64,000 nucleotides of DNA from positions 73,952-137,951 of the forward strand of contig CAZOOK010000011.1 of NCBI GenBank assembly GCA_964581385.1. Direction: 5' to 3'. Below are positions 9,206 through 18,077 of the stretch, one piece after another. The position numbers were made by a program, and so were the translations under genes. Origin of the DNA: CAZOOK01 sp964581385. Lineage in GTDB: Bacteria; Pseudomonadota; Gammaproteobacteria; Nevskiales; Nevskiaceae. Under the pieces are notes generated by a model. The model saw only the letters and a program-made list of their open reading frames with translations. It was not told where the DNA came from and ran no database searches. Within the stretch, counting starts at the first letter, position 1, and the number at the start of each line of letters is the position of its first letter.

Positions 9206-11374
9206 TCAGGTGCGGGTGACGCGCTGCACTGCATCGAGCCGGCGCAGCCGCCGCATCACGCGTGCGAGATGCGTGCGGTCGCGGACGGTGATGATAAAAC
9301 GCAGCTCCATCGCCTCGGAGCCGGCGCGATCCGGCATTTGCACATTTTCGATGCTGGATTCGGCGCTGGAAATTTCGCCGGCGACGTTGGCGAGCAGACC
9401 GCGCCGATTTTCCGCCTTGAGCTGCATCTCGACGAAGAAATCGCCTTCGACCTTCGGTGACCAGATCAGCGGAACACGATCCTGCAACGCACCTTTGCGA
9501 CCCTGCACGTGGCGGCAGTCGAGACGATGAATAACGATGCCGCGTCCCACACTGACGTAGCCGCAAATGTCATCGCCCGGCACCGGATAGCAGCATTTCG
9601 CGTAATCGACGACGAGTCCTTCGGTACCTTCGACTGCGAGCGGCAAGCTTTCGTGCTCACCGGTTTCAGTCTGCGTATCGGGCAGGAAGTGTCGCGCGAC
9701 CAGCGGTGCCAACCGCTGCCCGGTACCGATCGATGCATACAGATCCTCAATGTCCTGCAATTCGTAGGATTTGATGACCTTGTCCACTGCGGCGTCCTTG
9801 AGCACGGTCAACGGCACCTTCAACTCACGCAGCGCGATTTCAAGCAGACGTCGGCCGAGCCGGATCGCCTCGTCCTCACGCTGATTCTTGAGGAAGTTGC
9901 GGATATGCGAGCGCGCCTTCGCAGTCTTGACGTAATTCATCCATGCCGCGTTCGGACGCGCGTGGCGCGCGGTGATGATCTCGACGGTCTGGCCGTTCTG
10001 CAACGGCGTGTTCAGCGGCTCCAGATGCTGATCGATGCGCGCGGCGACGCAATGGTCGCCCAGCTCGGAGTGCACCGCGTACGCAAAATCGACCGGCGTC
10101 GCGCCCTTCGGCATGCGGCGGATTTCACCCTTGGGCGTAAATACATAGACTTCGTCCGGAAACAGATCGACCTTGACGTTCTCGACGAAGTCGAGCGCGC
10201 CTCCGCCGGTCTGCATTTCGAACAGACCACCGAGCCATTCGCGTGCGCGCACCTGCGGCGCCGAATTCGGATCGCGCGACACACCGAGCTTGTATTGCCA
10301 GTGAGCGGCGATTCCCGCTTCGGCAATGTGGTGCATGTCGCGCGTGCGGATCTGTACTTCGATTTTGTGCCCTTGCGGACCGACGCAAGTGGTGTGCAGC
10401 GACTGATAGCCGTTGATCTTGGGGTTGGCGATGTAGTCGTTGAACAATTCCGAGATCGGCCGGTAGACGTGGTGCACGACGCCGAGCGCGCGATAGCAAT
10501 CATCCACTTTCGAGACAATCACCCGGATGCCGATCAGATCCATCACGTCGAGCAAGCGCAATTTTTTGCGCTGCATCTTGTAATAAACGCTGTACAGCGT
10601 TTTCTGTCGGCCAATGACGCTGCCGCCGATACCTTCGTCGCGCATCGCCCGTTCGAGGCGGTGCTCAATTTCCTTGAGCAGCACTTTGGTGTCGCCGAGC
10701 CGGCTGGCAACGGTCTTGATGAAGACCTGGTGCCGGTGCGGATACAGATTCATGAACGACAGATCTTCAAGCTCGCGTCGCAGCGTGTTGATGCCAAGCC
10801 GCTGCGCGATCGGGGCGTAGATCTCGAGCGTCTCGCGCGCGATGCGACGGCGTTTACCCGATTCCATGGTTTCGAGGGTGCGCATGTTGTGCAGACGATC
10901 GGCGAGCTTGACCAGAATCACGCGCAGGTCCTGCGCCATCGCCAGCAACAGCTTGCGCACGCTCTCGGCGCGGCGCTCGGCGCCGGTCATGCCTTCAACC
11001 TTCTGGAACTTGCTGACACCATCCACCAGCGCCGCGACGTCGGCGCCGAACTGCTGTGCGATCTCTTCCTTCTGCACGACGGTGTCTTCAATGACGTCGT
11101 GCAGGATCGCGGCGATCAGAGTCGTCGAATCGAGTCGCATCTCGGCGAGAATGCGTGCGACCGCTAACGGGTGGAAGATGTAGGGTTCGCCGGTTTCGCG
11201 GCTCTGGCCCTTATGCATGCGTGCGCCGAATTCATAAGCGCGGCGCACTTCATCGATATGGGCTTCCGGCAGGTATTCGGCCAGCGTCTTGCACAGCGCG
11301 TCGATGCCGTACTCGCGCGCGACGCGCTGAGTACGGAAGGCGGTGCCCAAACGCTGAATGACCGGGAATTCCAT
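9206..11374 (-). CDS. spoT: Bifunctional (p)ppGpp synthetase/hydrolase
   Basis: 722 residues from ATG 11374, preceded by AAGG about eight bases upstream. The HD hydrolase domain is intact: HDVIEDT at about 92-98 and the RLHNMRT block at about 160. The synthetase region follows (SVIGRQKTLYSVYYKMQ, then GYQSLHTTCVGP and KIEVQIRTRDMH), then a TGS domain (VYVFTPKGEIRRMPKGATP), the zinc-finger/CC region with DYAKCCYPVPGD, and a C-terminal ACT domain. With both catalytic halves intact it should make and degrade the alarmone. rpoZ, often directly upstream in gammaproteobacteria, is absent here. The transcript continues into ridA and recG. Confidence 0.95.
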   Translation of the reverse strand: MEFPVIQRLGTAFRTQRVAREYGIDALCKTLAEYLPEAHIDEVRRAYEFGARMHKGQSRETGEPYIFHPLAVARILAEMRLDSTTLIAAILHDVIEDTVVQKEEIAQQFGADVAALVDGVSKFQKVEGMTGAERRAESVRKLLLAMAQDLRVILVKLADRLHNMRTLETMESGKRRRIARETLEIYAPIAQRLGINTLRRELEDLSFMNLYPHRHQVFIKTVASRLGDTKVLLKEIEHRLERAMRDEGIGGSVIGRQKTLYSVYYKMQRKKLRLLDVMDLIGIRVIVSKVDDCYRALGVVHHVYRPISELFNDYIANPKINGYQSLHTTCVGPQGHKIEVQIRTRDMHHIAEAGIAAHWQYKLGVSRDPNSAPQVRAREWLGGLFEMQTGGGALDFVENVKVDLFPDEVYVFTPKGEIRRMPKGATPVDFAYAVHSELGDHCVAARIDQHLEPLNTPLQNGQTVEIITARHARPNAAWMNYVKTAKARSHIRNFLKNQREDEAIRLGRRLLEIALRELKVPLTVLKDAAVDKVIKSYELQDIEDLYASIGTGQRLAPLVARHFLPDTQTETGEHESLPLAVEGTEGLVVDYAKCCYPVPGDDICGYVSVGRGIVIHRLDCRHVQGRKGALQDRVPLIWSPKVEGDFFVEMQLKAENRRGLLANVAGEISSAESSIENVQMPDRAGSEAMELRFIITVRDRTHLARVMRRLRRLDAVQRVTRT

Positions 11375-11611
11375 CGCTCGACCTTGCCAGATGCGGTCCC
11401 AGTATAAGCCGGGATTTTTCGCGCGAGCGACGGCGTAACGGACGACAGGCCCAGTCGCAAGCAAATTTCCGCCGGAAGGCGGCGACCGGACGCTCAAGTG
11501 GCATCCCACCGGCACGCTCTATGTGCGCTCCCAATATGCGAGACTGGTCGTCTGGACGGGTCCTGTGGATAGCTCCGTCGCTCATCCCATTGATCAACCT
11601 AGCAAACAACC

Positions 11612-12766
11612 GTGGAACCGGGTCAGGATTGCGACGCCATCGTCAACCGCACACGCGCACGCATCATTGAAATGATCGGCGGCGAGGCGGCTGCGATCTT
11701 CGTGCGCGAACCCTTCATCGATCCGCGCTGCCCGCAAACCTCCGACGCGGATGTGCTTGCCTTCGGCGACGTCGACAGCCTGCTGCCGGTACGGCTGAAC
11801 CTGCCGGCGACGCCGGGGACGCTGCCCATCGACGTGATCTGGCTGCCGCGCGCGCTGCTCGCGGACTCGCAACGCTTCGCAGCCGAAGGATTGCTGCCAC
11901 ACCGTTTGGTCACATCGGCGCTGTTGCAGGATCGAAACGGTGAGGCCGAGGCCGCGCATCGGCGGGTGCGCGTGGCGATCGAGCAGCCGCAGGCACGCGC
12001 GGCGCGTATCGCAGGATTCATGCAGATGGGCTTTCTCGCTGTGCGCGAGATCGGCGTGACCTGGGATTTCCCGGCAATGGCGTTGTTCTGGCTGCATACC
12101 GCGTTCGCGGCGGCGACGGCGGCGCTATGCGATGCGGCCGGCCAGCTTTGCCCGAACGTCTATACGCGCCCGTTCGACAACCTGCGCAGCCTGCCGGAAC
12201 CGCTGCGGGAAAACTGGGATGCGCGTATCACCGGTGCGCTGCGGCTGAATGTCGATCCCGAGTCGCTGATACCGGTGCTGCGGGAGTTGCATGGCACCAT
12301 CGCGCGCCGTTTCCCGGAACCGTCGTGGCCGGCCGCGATACGAGGCACCACGCGTGCCGAATACGTCTACTTCCTCGATCCCGCCGAACTTGAATGGCGC
12401 ATCAGCGTGGCGCGGGAAATGGCCGCCCGCGGCGATGCGGTCCAGGCGGCGTACTACCTGCGCTTCTGGGCCTATAGTCTCGCGCGCGTACCCATGGTGC
12501 ACCAATGCGCGCAACAGGGTCGCGATGTTTCGTTCATGCGCCCTGAGCGGGCGATGGCGCCCGCGTTGCAAGAGTTGTGTGTGGATATCATCGATCCGCT
12601 TTCGGCTATCCTCGCCGCTGCGACACTGACCGCAGATGATGTGCGCGACGCACTGGCGGTCGTAACCGCACTGCGCGTGCATGCAGTCGATGTCGCTGCC
12701 GGCCGCGGACTGATGCCTGGCGCGTTGCAGCCGTGGATTCCGTTTGAAAAAGGTGGGGACCCGTGA
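11612..12766 (+). CDS. Uncharacterised protein with a probable nucleotidyltransferase fold
   Basis: 384 residues from GTG 11612. Not a named family to me. The N-terminal third has the features of a Pol-beta-type nucleotidyltransferase: a preceding helix-strand, then SDADVLAFGD with two candidate metal aspartates (D45, D47) and a third in the strand LPIDVIWLP (D74). The rest is helical (EYVYFLDPAELEWRISVAREMA, then a long helix with YYLRFWAYSLAR), as in KNTase-like enzymes with a helical cap. No signal peptide. It is followed by the glycine-repeat and cyclase-repeat genes on the same strand, and the group may act together. Nucleotidyl transfer is inferred from three short motifs and could be wrong. 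Confidence 0.65.
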   Translation: MEPGQDCDAIVNRTRARIIEMIGGEAAAIFVREPFIDPRCPQTSDADVLAFGDVDSLLPVRLNLPATPGTLPIDVIWLPRALLADSQRFAAEGLLPHRLVTSALLQDRNGEAEAAHRRVRVAIEQPQARAARIAGFMQMGFLAVREIGVTWDFPAMALFWLHTAFAAATAALCDAAGQLCPNVYTRPFDNLRSLPEPLRENWDARITGALRLNVDPESLIPVLRELHGTIARRFPEPSWPAAIRGTTRAEYVYFLDPAELEWRISVAREMAARGDAVQAAYYLRFWAYSLARVPMVHQCAQQGRDVSFMRPERAMAPALQELCVDIIDPLSAILAAATLTADDVRDALAVVTALRVHAVDVAAGRGLMPGALQPWIPFEKGGDP

Positions 12767-12773
12767 GTTCGCC

Positions 12774-12792
12774 GGCCTCTTTTTTTGAGGCC
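12774..12792 (+). terminator. Hairpin with a T-only loop after the nucleotidyltransferase-like gene
   Basis: Perfect 6-bp stem GGCCTC/GAGGCC with a seven-T loop, seven bases after the upstream stop. There is no good T-tract after the stem on the plus strand, so if it terminates it does so weakly. It could instead be a pause or mRNA-stability element between genes 1 and 2 of the three-gene set. Confidence 0.3.
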
Positions 12793-12924
12793 CGACTTTT
12801 GCGAGAACTTGCGCCGAGCGGCGGCAACGAATATACCGACGCGGTGGAAATCCATCGGGGGTGGACAGGCAGCAACAAAAGGAACATGGAAATACCGAGA
12901 TCATATAAGCGGAGATAACGATTC

Positions 12925-14586
12925 ATGAGCGCTCTCAGTCAGATTTGCGACACCTGTAATACGAAGATCAAATCGGTCTTCGATCCCACTACCGGAACAC
13001 GCGATGTCGTGATCATCACCGGCGACATGTTCGTCAGCGACTGCTGCTTCGTCGCCGACGAAATCGTGTTCCTGAACGGCGGCCGGCTGATTTTCGTCCC
13101 GTCCATGGGCACAACCGGCAAGGATCAGAAAGGTTATTGCCAGCAGTACGCGGTGGTCTGCCGCAAGCTCACGGTAAAGGGCGGCCATAAGCCGGTCGTC
13201 CTCGATCCTTGCAAGGCAGGCGACCCTGGCAGTACATACGAGAACAACAACGCGATCTCGTGGAAGGATCGGCTCAACGCCGCGGCCGACGGCACAGCCG
13301 TGCTGCCGTCGCATGCGAACAACGGCGACGATTTCGGTGCGTGGCAGGACAAGGGCCAGGGCGACAACGGCGCCAATGGCGGCGGCGGCGACAACGGCCA
13401 GCAGGGCAACCGCGGCGGCAATGGCAAGAGCGCGCCTAGCCTGGTATTGGTCGCGCTCGAAGTCGATATCGGCCTCGGCGATGTGCTCATTATCGACTTC
13501 GACGGTCAGGACGCCGGCGACGGCAGCGATGGCCAGGATGGCGGCCGCGGTGGTCATGGCATGCACGGCCACATCGGCAAATCGGACACGACTTGGCCCG
13601 GCACCGGCTGCGACCGTTCGCCCGGCAACGGCGGAAAAGGCGGCAACGGTGGCAATGGCGGCAGCGGCGGTGACGGCGGCAACGGCGGCAACTCGGGCAA
13701 CATCACGCTGGTCAGTACGGCAGCCAATCTCGCGGTCAGCGGTCCGTTCTTCAGCGGTAACTTTGTCTATGTGTACGACGGCGGCAGTCCCGGCACCGGC
13801 GGCCTCGGTGGTCATGGCGGCGTCGGCGGTGCGGGCGGCGGTGCGGGCACGCCGACCAGCGAGTGCGATCCGGCCGTCGATGGCATTGATGGTTCCGATG
13901 GCGATCCGCCACCGGGATTCGGTTCCGGCACCATCAACAAGGGCGCGACCGGCAACCACGGTGCAGGTGGCACGCTGAAGCCGGAGCAATTGCCGGCCAA
14001 GGGCAGCTGCGCGGACCTGATTCCGGCACCGATCAAGATCACCGGCGCACTGAATCCGAACCACTATTGCCGCGATTTCAATACACCCGAAACCGCGGAA
14101 GGTACATTGACCGGAACCAATCTCGGCCAAGTCACGGCAGTCGATGTTTCGCTGCCGAACATCACGGTCACGGTGAAGAACTCCAGCACCGACACCGAAC
14201 TCGACCTGCGCTTCGACATGGCCGGCAACGGCGGCACCGGTAATGCGGATCTGATCCTGCATCGCTCGTTCGGTCCGGATGTCACCGTGCCGGCCGCCGC
14301 GTCATTCTCGCGCTTCGAAGTGCTCGGCATGGTTCCGAACACGGGCCAGCACAACAAGCAGGTGGCGGTAACGATCAACGGCAACTGCTTCGATCCCACG
14401 GCCGTGCTCCAGCAGGTCAATGTCAGCGGCATCGGCGTCGACGTGCTCAACGTGTTGATCGTCGACGAACACACGATCAGCTGCGTCTTCGACATCGCCA
14501 CACTGGCGGCGCAGACCGCGCGCGACATCACGGTGAAGACCGGCACGCGCCAGCACACGTTGATCGGCGGATTCACCGTTACCTGA
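12925..14586 (+). CDS. Glycine-repeat (collagen-like) protein with C-terminal Ig-like region
   Basis: 553 residues. ATG preceded by GGAG about ten bases upstream. Residues 1-130 are mixed, with several cysteines (ICDTCNTK, DCCFVADE, DPCKAGDPG). Residues about 135-345 hold long Gly/Asn/Asp stretches (GNGGKGGNGGNGGSGGDGG, GGLGGHGGVGGAGGGAG) broken by a strand-rich insert (SLVLVALEVDIGLGDVLI). Residues about 355-553 look like two beta-sandwich (IPT/TIG-type) repeats ending GGFTVT. No signal peptide or anchor is visible, which is odd for such a protein. The 'VFLNGG..' N-terminal part resembles beta-helix/right-handed repeats. Role unknown; extracellular or structural is only an inference. The next gene is 58 bases downstream, behind a strong hairpin. 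Confidence 0.75.
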   Translation: MSALSQICDTCNTKIKSVFDPTTGTRDVVIITGDMFVSDCCFVADEIVFLNGGRLIFVPSMGTTGKDQKGYCQQYAVVCRKLTVKGGHKPVVLDPCKAGDPGSTYENNNAISWKDRLNAAADGTAVLPSHANNGDDFGAWQDKGQGDNGANGGGGDNGQQGNRGGNGKSAPSLVLVALEVDIGLGDVLIIDFDGQDAGDGSDGQDGGRGGHGMHGHIGKSDTTWPGTGCDRSPGNGGKGGNGGNGGSGGDGGNGGNSGNITLVSTAANLAVSGPFFSGNFVYVYDGGSPGTGGLGGHGGVGGAGGGAGTPTSECDPAVDGIDGSDGDPPPGFGSGTINKGATGNHGAGGTLKPEQLPAKGSCADLIPAPIKITGALNPNHYCRDFNTPETAEGTLTGTNLGQVTAVDVSLPNITVTVKNSSTDTELDLRFDMAGNGGTGNADLILHRSFGPDVTVPAAASFSRFEVLGMVPNTGQHNKQVAVTINGNCFDPTAVLQQVNVSGIGVDVLNVLIVDEHTISCVFDIATLAAQTARDITVKTGTRQHTLIGGFTVT

Positions 14587-14601
14587 CGCCTTTTCCGGCG
14601 C

Positions 14602-14628
14602 GCGGCATTCCCTGATCCGGAATGCCGC
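14602..14628 (+). promoter_or_regulatory. Strong intergenic hairpin (attenuator or mRNA-stability element)
   Basis: Perfect 10-bp stem GCGGCATTCC/GGAATGCCGC with a 7-base loop, between the glycine-repeat stop and the next ATG at 14645. No T-tract follows directly, so it is not a textbook intrinsic terminator. Its position suggests it reduces expression of the cyclase-repeat gene relative to the structural gene, or protects the upstream mRNA. Confidence 0.5.
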
Positions 14629-14644
14629 CGCCGTTATTGCTTTC

Positions 14645-15724
14645 ATGAACCACGCAACCGAAGCCGTGATCGCGCGCGCCGCGGGCTTTCTCATCGCGCA
14701 AGCCGCAGAAGACTTCTCCGAAGTCCGGCACACGATGATTTTTCCTCGTGCCGCCGGATTCAGCGCGGTCAACGAAACACAGTCCTCCGATGTATTTGCG
14801 CGCGCGGTGCTCGGCAGTGTGCTTGCAGAAATCGCGGAAATGACGCCTGCCTCTGCCGGCGAGTGGCAGGCGCTGGCCCGCCGCGAGGCCGATCACGTCG
14901 CCGCATCGCGTCTAACTACCAGCGCCGGCGGCTGGAGTTATTTTGCAAATCTGCCGGAACTGCCGCCCGACGTCGACAGCCTCGGTGCGGCACTGGAATT
15001 GTTCGTCCGCGCCGCTCCAGAACGCATCGCTCTCTGCGACGACCCGATCGAACTCGCGCTGGCCGGCCAGAACGACGTGGGCTCGGTCGAAACCTGGATC
15101 ATCCCGGAAACCGACGACACGCTGCGGCGGGAACGTATGCGCGTCGGTGTCGAGCATTATTGGGGTAGCGATCGTGCGGTGGATGTCTGCGCGCGTTTCT
15201 TTCGCGCACTGACCCTGCGCAATGTCGACCGCGATCGTCCGGCGATCAATGCCGGTGCGAAATTCGTGATCGGGTCGCAACGGGATGACGGCGCCTGGAA
15301 CGGCAGCTGGTATTCCGGCTTGCTCTACACAACCGCGCTATGTACCGATCTAATGAAGACCCGCACCACCGATGGCGAGGTCCCTATCGCGCGCGCCATC
15401 GAGTTCGTGTGCAAAACTCAACGCGACGACGGCGGCTGGGGCGAACTTAAAAGCCTGCCGTTGGATACCGCGATGGCCTTGTGGATCTTGGGCGATGCGC
15501 GCGAAAGCAAAGTCCTCGCAGCGATTCTGCGCGGTCTTGACTGGCTGCGCACCGCACAAAAACGTGCCGGCTACTGGATGCCCTCGCCCTGGATTCGGAT
15601 GGAAGTCGGCCGCGCACAGGGCCATGTGTCGCATACGCTGCACTATCAGAGCGTGACGCTGACGACGGCGTTCTGCATGCGCACGCTGCTGCATTTTGGA
15701 AAGAGTTTCGACGAAAGTCCGTAA
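14645..15724 (+). CDS. Prenyltransferase/squalene-hopene-cyclase repeat protein
   Basis: 359 residues, about half a full squalene-hopene cyclase. Alpha-toroid QW-type repeats are visible: QRDDGAWNGSW at 212-222, QRDDGGWGE at 259-267 and TAQKRAGYWMP at 303-313. An N-terminal block GGWSYFANLPELPPDVDSLG (95-114) has the position and shape of the aspartate-rich motif of class II terpene cyclases, but reads DVDS rather than DXDD. A cyclase acting alone would normally need two alpha-barrel domains, so this single-domain form may bind or process a prenyl-like or other hydrophobic ligand. The context, with a nucleotidyltransferase-like and a glycine-repeat protein, offers no known pathway. Confidence 0.75.
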   Translation: MNHATEAVIARAAGFLIAQAAEDFSEVRHTMIFPRAAGFSAVNETQSSDVFARAVLGSVLAEIAEMTPASAGEWQALARREADHVAASRLTTSAGGWSYFANLPELPPDVDSLGAALELFVRAAPERIALCDDPIELALAGQNDVGSVETWIIPETDDTLRRERMRVGVEHYWGSDRAVDVCARFFRALTLRNVDRDRPAINAGAKFVIGSQRDDGAWNGSWYSGLLYTTALCTDLMKTRTTDGEVPIARAIEFVCKTQRDDGGWGELKSLPLDTAMALWILGDARESKVLAAILRGLDWLRTAQKRAGYWMPSPWIRMEVGRAQGHVSHTLHYQSVTLTTAFCMRTLLHFGKSFDESP

Positions 15725-15843
15725 TCGTTTGCGACGGTACGTGATCCGCCATGGAATCAGCAGTATCTTGCCGCCGACGCCGCCCCGCTCCATGAGTTGA
15801 TGTCCCCGCACAACGTCCGACAAACCCGGTGCCGGCTCAGTGA

Positions 15844-16827
15844 TCATGCTTGTGCCCGCACCCATGCTTCGGTAGCGGCCCAAAGGCGCGACGATGTCAG
15901 TGAATCTTGGGTGTCCGCACTTGCCAATGCGGGCCGGCATTGCCGGTAATAGAGACCGCCGCGCGCGCCTGGATGTGTTGCGCAGTGGACTTGAGTTTGC
16001 GCCCCTTCTTCAGGCGTCAGCAGAAAGAATGCTTCGACGGGAGCAAGCGCATTGCGCAGATTTTCGATCAGCGGACTTCCCGCGAGCCCCTTGTTGGCAA
16101 TATTGGTGAAGACGCCCCCAGGGTGCAGACAATACGCTTGCACGTTGGATGTGTAGGCATTGCGGCGCTGGATTTCAAAGGTGGCATGCACCAGTGCGAG
16201 CTTGGACAGGCCGTAGGCGACCCACGAATTGTAGGCTGCGGGTGGTGTAAAAAGTCCGGCATTCGACCCTCTTGTGTACAACTGCGACACGACATTGACG
16301 ATGCGGGCTTCACCGCTTGCCTGTCCGGTCTTCTGCAATAGAGGCAGGAGCAGGTGCGTCAGGTGAGCCGTGCCGAGATAGTTGGTACGCCAGTGAATTT
16401 CGACGCCATCCTCCGACAGCCGCGGCGCTTTCCATTTTGAGAGCAGATCGAGATGGATGCCGGCGTTGTTGATCAGCACGTCAAGCCGCTGGCCATGCTT
16501 GGCGGTATACCAATCCGCGAATCGCGCGACCGAGCCGGCCTGAGATAGATCGAGTGGATGGGAATCAATCGCTGCGCGCCGATCCGCGTCCGGCAGCAGT
16601 GCATTTAAAGTGTTGACGACCGCCTGTGGATTCGAGCGGGTGGTGATCACCACCGATGCACCCCAGGACGCAAGGATTCTCGCTGTTTCAAAACCGATGG
16701 AGCCGGGAGCGGCCCCGGTGACAATGACGTGCTTGCCACTCAGGTCGACGCGCCCGGCATAGGGCGCGGAGACAAACAGTTTGCGGATGAGTTGGCGCAG
16801 TGGTCGGCGCTTTTGTTCCGATTCCAT
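15844..16827 (-). CDS. Short-chain dehydrogenase/reductase (retinol-dehydrogenase-like SDR)
   Basis: 327 residues. An N-terminal extension of about 30 residues is followed by the cofactor loop VIVTGAAPGSIG (about 35-45), LINNAGIH, and the active-site YGLSK. The spacing TG-x(4)-SIG is slightly longer than the usual TGxxxGIG. The arrangement (extension, then late substrate loop HCATHPGARGGLYY) is that of the larger retinol dehydrogenase/WW-domain oxidoreductase-like SDRs. The start ATG overlaps the stop of the upstream VOC gene, so the two are translationally coupled. Substrate unknown. Confidence 0.88.
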   Translation of the reverse strand: MESEQKRRPLRQLIRKLFVSAPYAGRVDLSGKHVIVTGAAPGSIGFETARILASWGASVVITTRSNPQAVVNTLNALLPDADRRAAIDSHPLDLSQAGSVARFADWYTAKHGQRLDVLINNAGIHLDLLSKWKAPRLSEDGVEIHWRTNYLGTAHLTHLLLPLLQKTGQASGEARIVNVVSQLYTRGSNAGLFTPPAAYNSWVAYGLSKLALVHATFEIQRRNAYTSNVQAYCLHPGGVFTNIANKGLAGSPLIENLRNALAPVEAFFLLTPEEGAQTQVHCATHPGARGGLYYRQCRPALASADTQDSLTSSRLWAATEAWVRAQA

Positions 16828-17360
16828 CAGGCTTCAAAATCGATGATCTGGATCGGATCGCGCGCGCCGTCCCATTCCCGCGATGCTTTGACGCCCGCGG
16901 CAAATCCTTCGAGTACGATCGGAGCCGCCTCGATGAATTCGAGCAGCAGGCCAGGCTCCTGAGCGGACTCCATATATGCCACGCGCACCGCGCCATTGCT
17001 GACAACGAACGCCGGCGTAAGACCCCGTTCCTCGGCCTTGGCGACATCGCCATCGATATCGCGCGAATGCCAGGCGATGTGATGCATGCCAACGAGAGTG
17101 CGGCCGGCCGCATCCTGATAGGGAGACGGCGTGCGGCTGGTGACCCGGATCAGCTCGATCTGCAACTCACCCTGATAGGACAAACCTACATCCATATTCA
17201 CGACCGTTTCGACGCCGCGGAAATGACCGCGCATCGAAGCGTTCTTGTATACCGTCCAGGGACCGACGCCAGCGAAATCAATCCAATGCCGGATAGCGGC
17301 ATCGAGATTCTCCACCAGATACGCAATCTGCCTGATCGGACCAAAGGTTTTTGCGTTCAT
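16827..17360 (-). CDS. VOC (glyoxalase/bleomycin-resistance/dioxygenase) superfamily protein
   Basis: 177 residues. Opens with IRQIAYLVENLDAAIRHW, the usual first strand-helix of a VOC half, and has a second half GMHHIAWHSRDIDGDVAKAEERG. Candidate metal ligands are His (MHHIAWH) and the Glu of LLEFIEAAP near the end, as in methylmalonyl-CoA epimerase-like and dioxygenase-like VOC proteins. The gene overlaps the following SDR gene, suggesting they handle the same compound. Reaction not decidable: epimerase, isomerase or lyase are all possible. Confidence 0.85.
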   Translation of the reverse strand: MNAKTFGPIRQIAYLVENLDAAIRHWIDFAGVGPWTVYKNASMRGHFRGVETVVNMDVGLSYQGELQIELIRVTSRTPSPYQDAAGRTLVGMHHIAWHSRDIDGDVAKAEERGLTPAFVVSNGAVRVAYMESAQEPGLLLEFIEAAPIVLEGFAAGVKASREWDGARDPIQIIDFEA

Positions 17361-17463
17361 GAATTCTCAGCGGACAGTTCCAATGGAACGCAGTGTAATC
17401 CGGGAGTTCACGCTGCGCGCTGTCACGGGGTCCACATGAAAATGGCTTGCGTTTTGATTTGGC

Positions 17464-17994
17464 TTATTTTCTCTGCAATTGCGTCAAATAAGTGACGAGC
17501 TGTTCCATCGTTCCACCCCAACCCTGCTGCATGCCCGGACGGCCCTCGTCGAAGGTCTTGATCTCCACTTCGGTCGCGTTATACGGCGCCCAGCGGATCG
17601 TCAGCAAAGTCCCGCCATCTTTTTCGGCGAACGTAATTGTCGATAGCATTTCGCTCGGCCAGTTTTCCGAAAAGGGATGTCTGGTGAGGCCACCCTGCGC
17701 ATCCGAAAACGTGTTGATGAATACGATGCGCTCCGGCGCCACGATTTCGCGGAATATCCATTTGCCCCACATCTCTTTGCCGTCGGGCAAGCGCATGCCG
17801 TAGTGATAGAAGCCCCCGGGGCGGAGATCCATCTTCGCGGCCAGCACCGTAAAGCCCTTCGGGCTGAACCACTCTTGCAGATGCTGTGGTTGCGTCCACA
17901 CTTTGAACACGAGTTCGCGCGGCGCGGCGAGAATACGTGTAAGAACAAACTCGGAGCCCGCTTGGGCAACGGTGGAATCAGCTTTCTTCATCAT
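17464..17994 (-). CDS. AHSA1/SRPBCC domain protein
   Basis: 176 residues. Start ATG 17994 is preceded by AAGGAG at good spacing. EFVLTRILAAPRELVFKVWTQP and the following LQEWFSPKGF are the standard opening of the AHSA1/CalC START-like fold, with the C-terminal GWGGTMEQLVTYL helix also typical. These proteins carry a hydrophobic cavity; many are paired with an ArsR-type regulator, as here (upstream gene on the same strand, 83 bases away). Ligand unknown. Confidence 0.9.
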   Translation of the reverse strand: MMKKADSTVAQAGSEFVLTRILAAPRELVFKVWTQPQHLQEWFSPKGFTVLAAKMDLRPGGFYHYGMRLPDGKEMWGKWIFREIVAPERIVFINTFSDAQGGLTRHPFSENWPSEMLSTITFAEKDGGTLLTIRWAPYNATEVEIKTFDEGRPGMQQGWGGTMEQLVTYLTQLQRK

Positions 17995-18077
17995 CTTTGC
18001 TCCTTCTTCGTTGAATCTTTCAGGTATCCGTCGAGTGCGCCGAGCAGCTCGCCCAACCCCTATTCACGGCGCTGAGG

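Noticed and set aside
9509..11167. Long plus-strand frame of 552 codons opposite spoT
   Set aside because: It lies wholly within the strongly supported spoT gene; His/Asp/Arg-rich composition is that of an antisense shadow in GC-rich DNA.
13355..13960. Possible tandem DNA repeat or CRISPR-like array in the GGC/AAC-rich stretch
   Set aside because: The periodicity comes from glycine codons in one protein; there are no constant repeats with unique spacers.
12901..14262. Minus-strand frame of 453 codons opposite the glycine-repeat gene
   Set aside because: Ala/Val repeats are the complement of the Gly/Asn codon repeats; the plus strand has the ribosome-binding site and a sensible domain layout.
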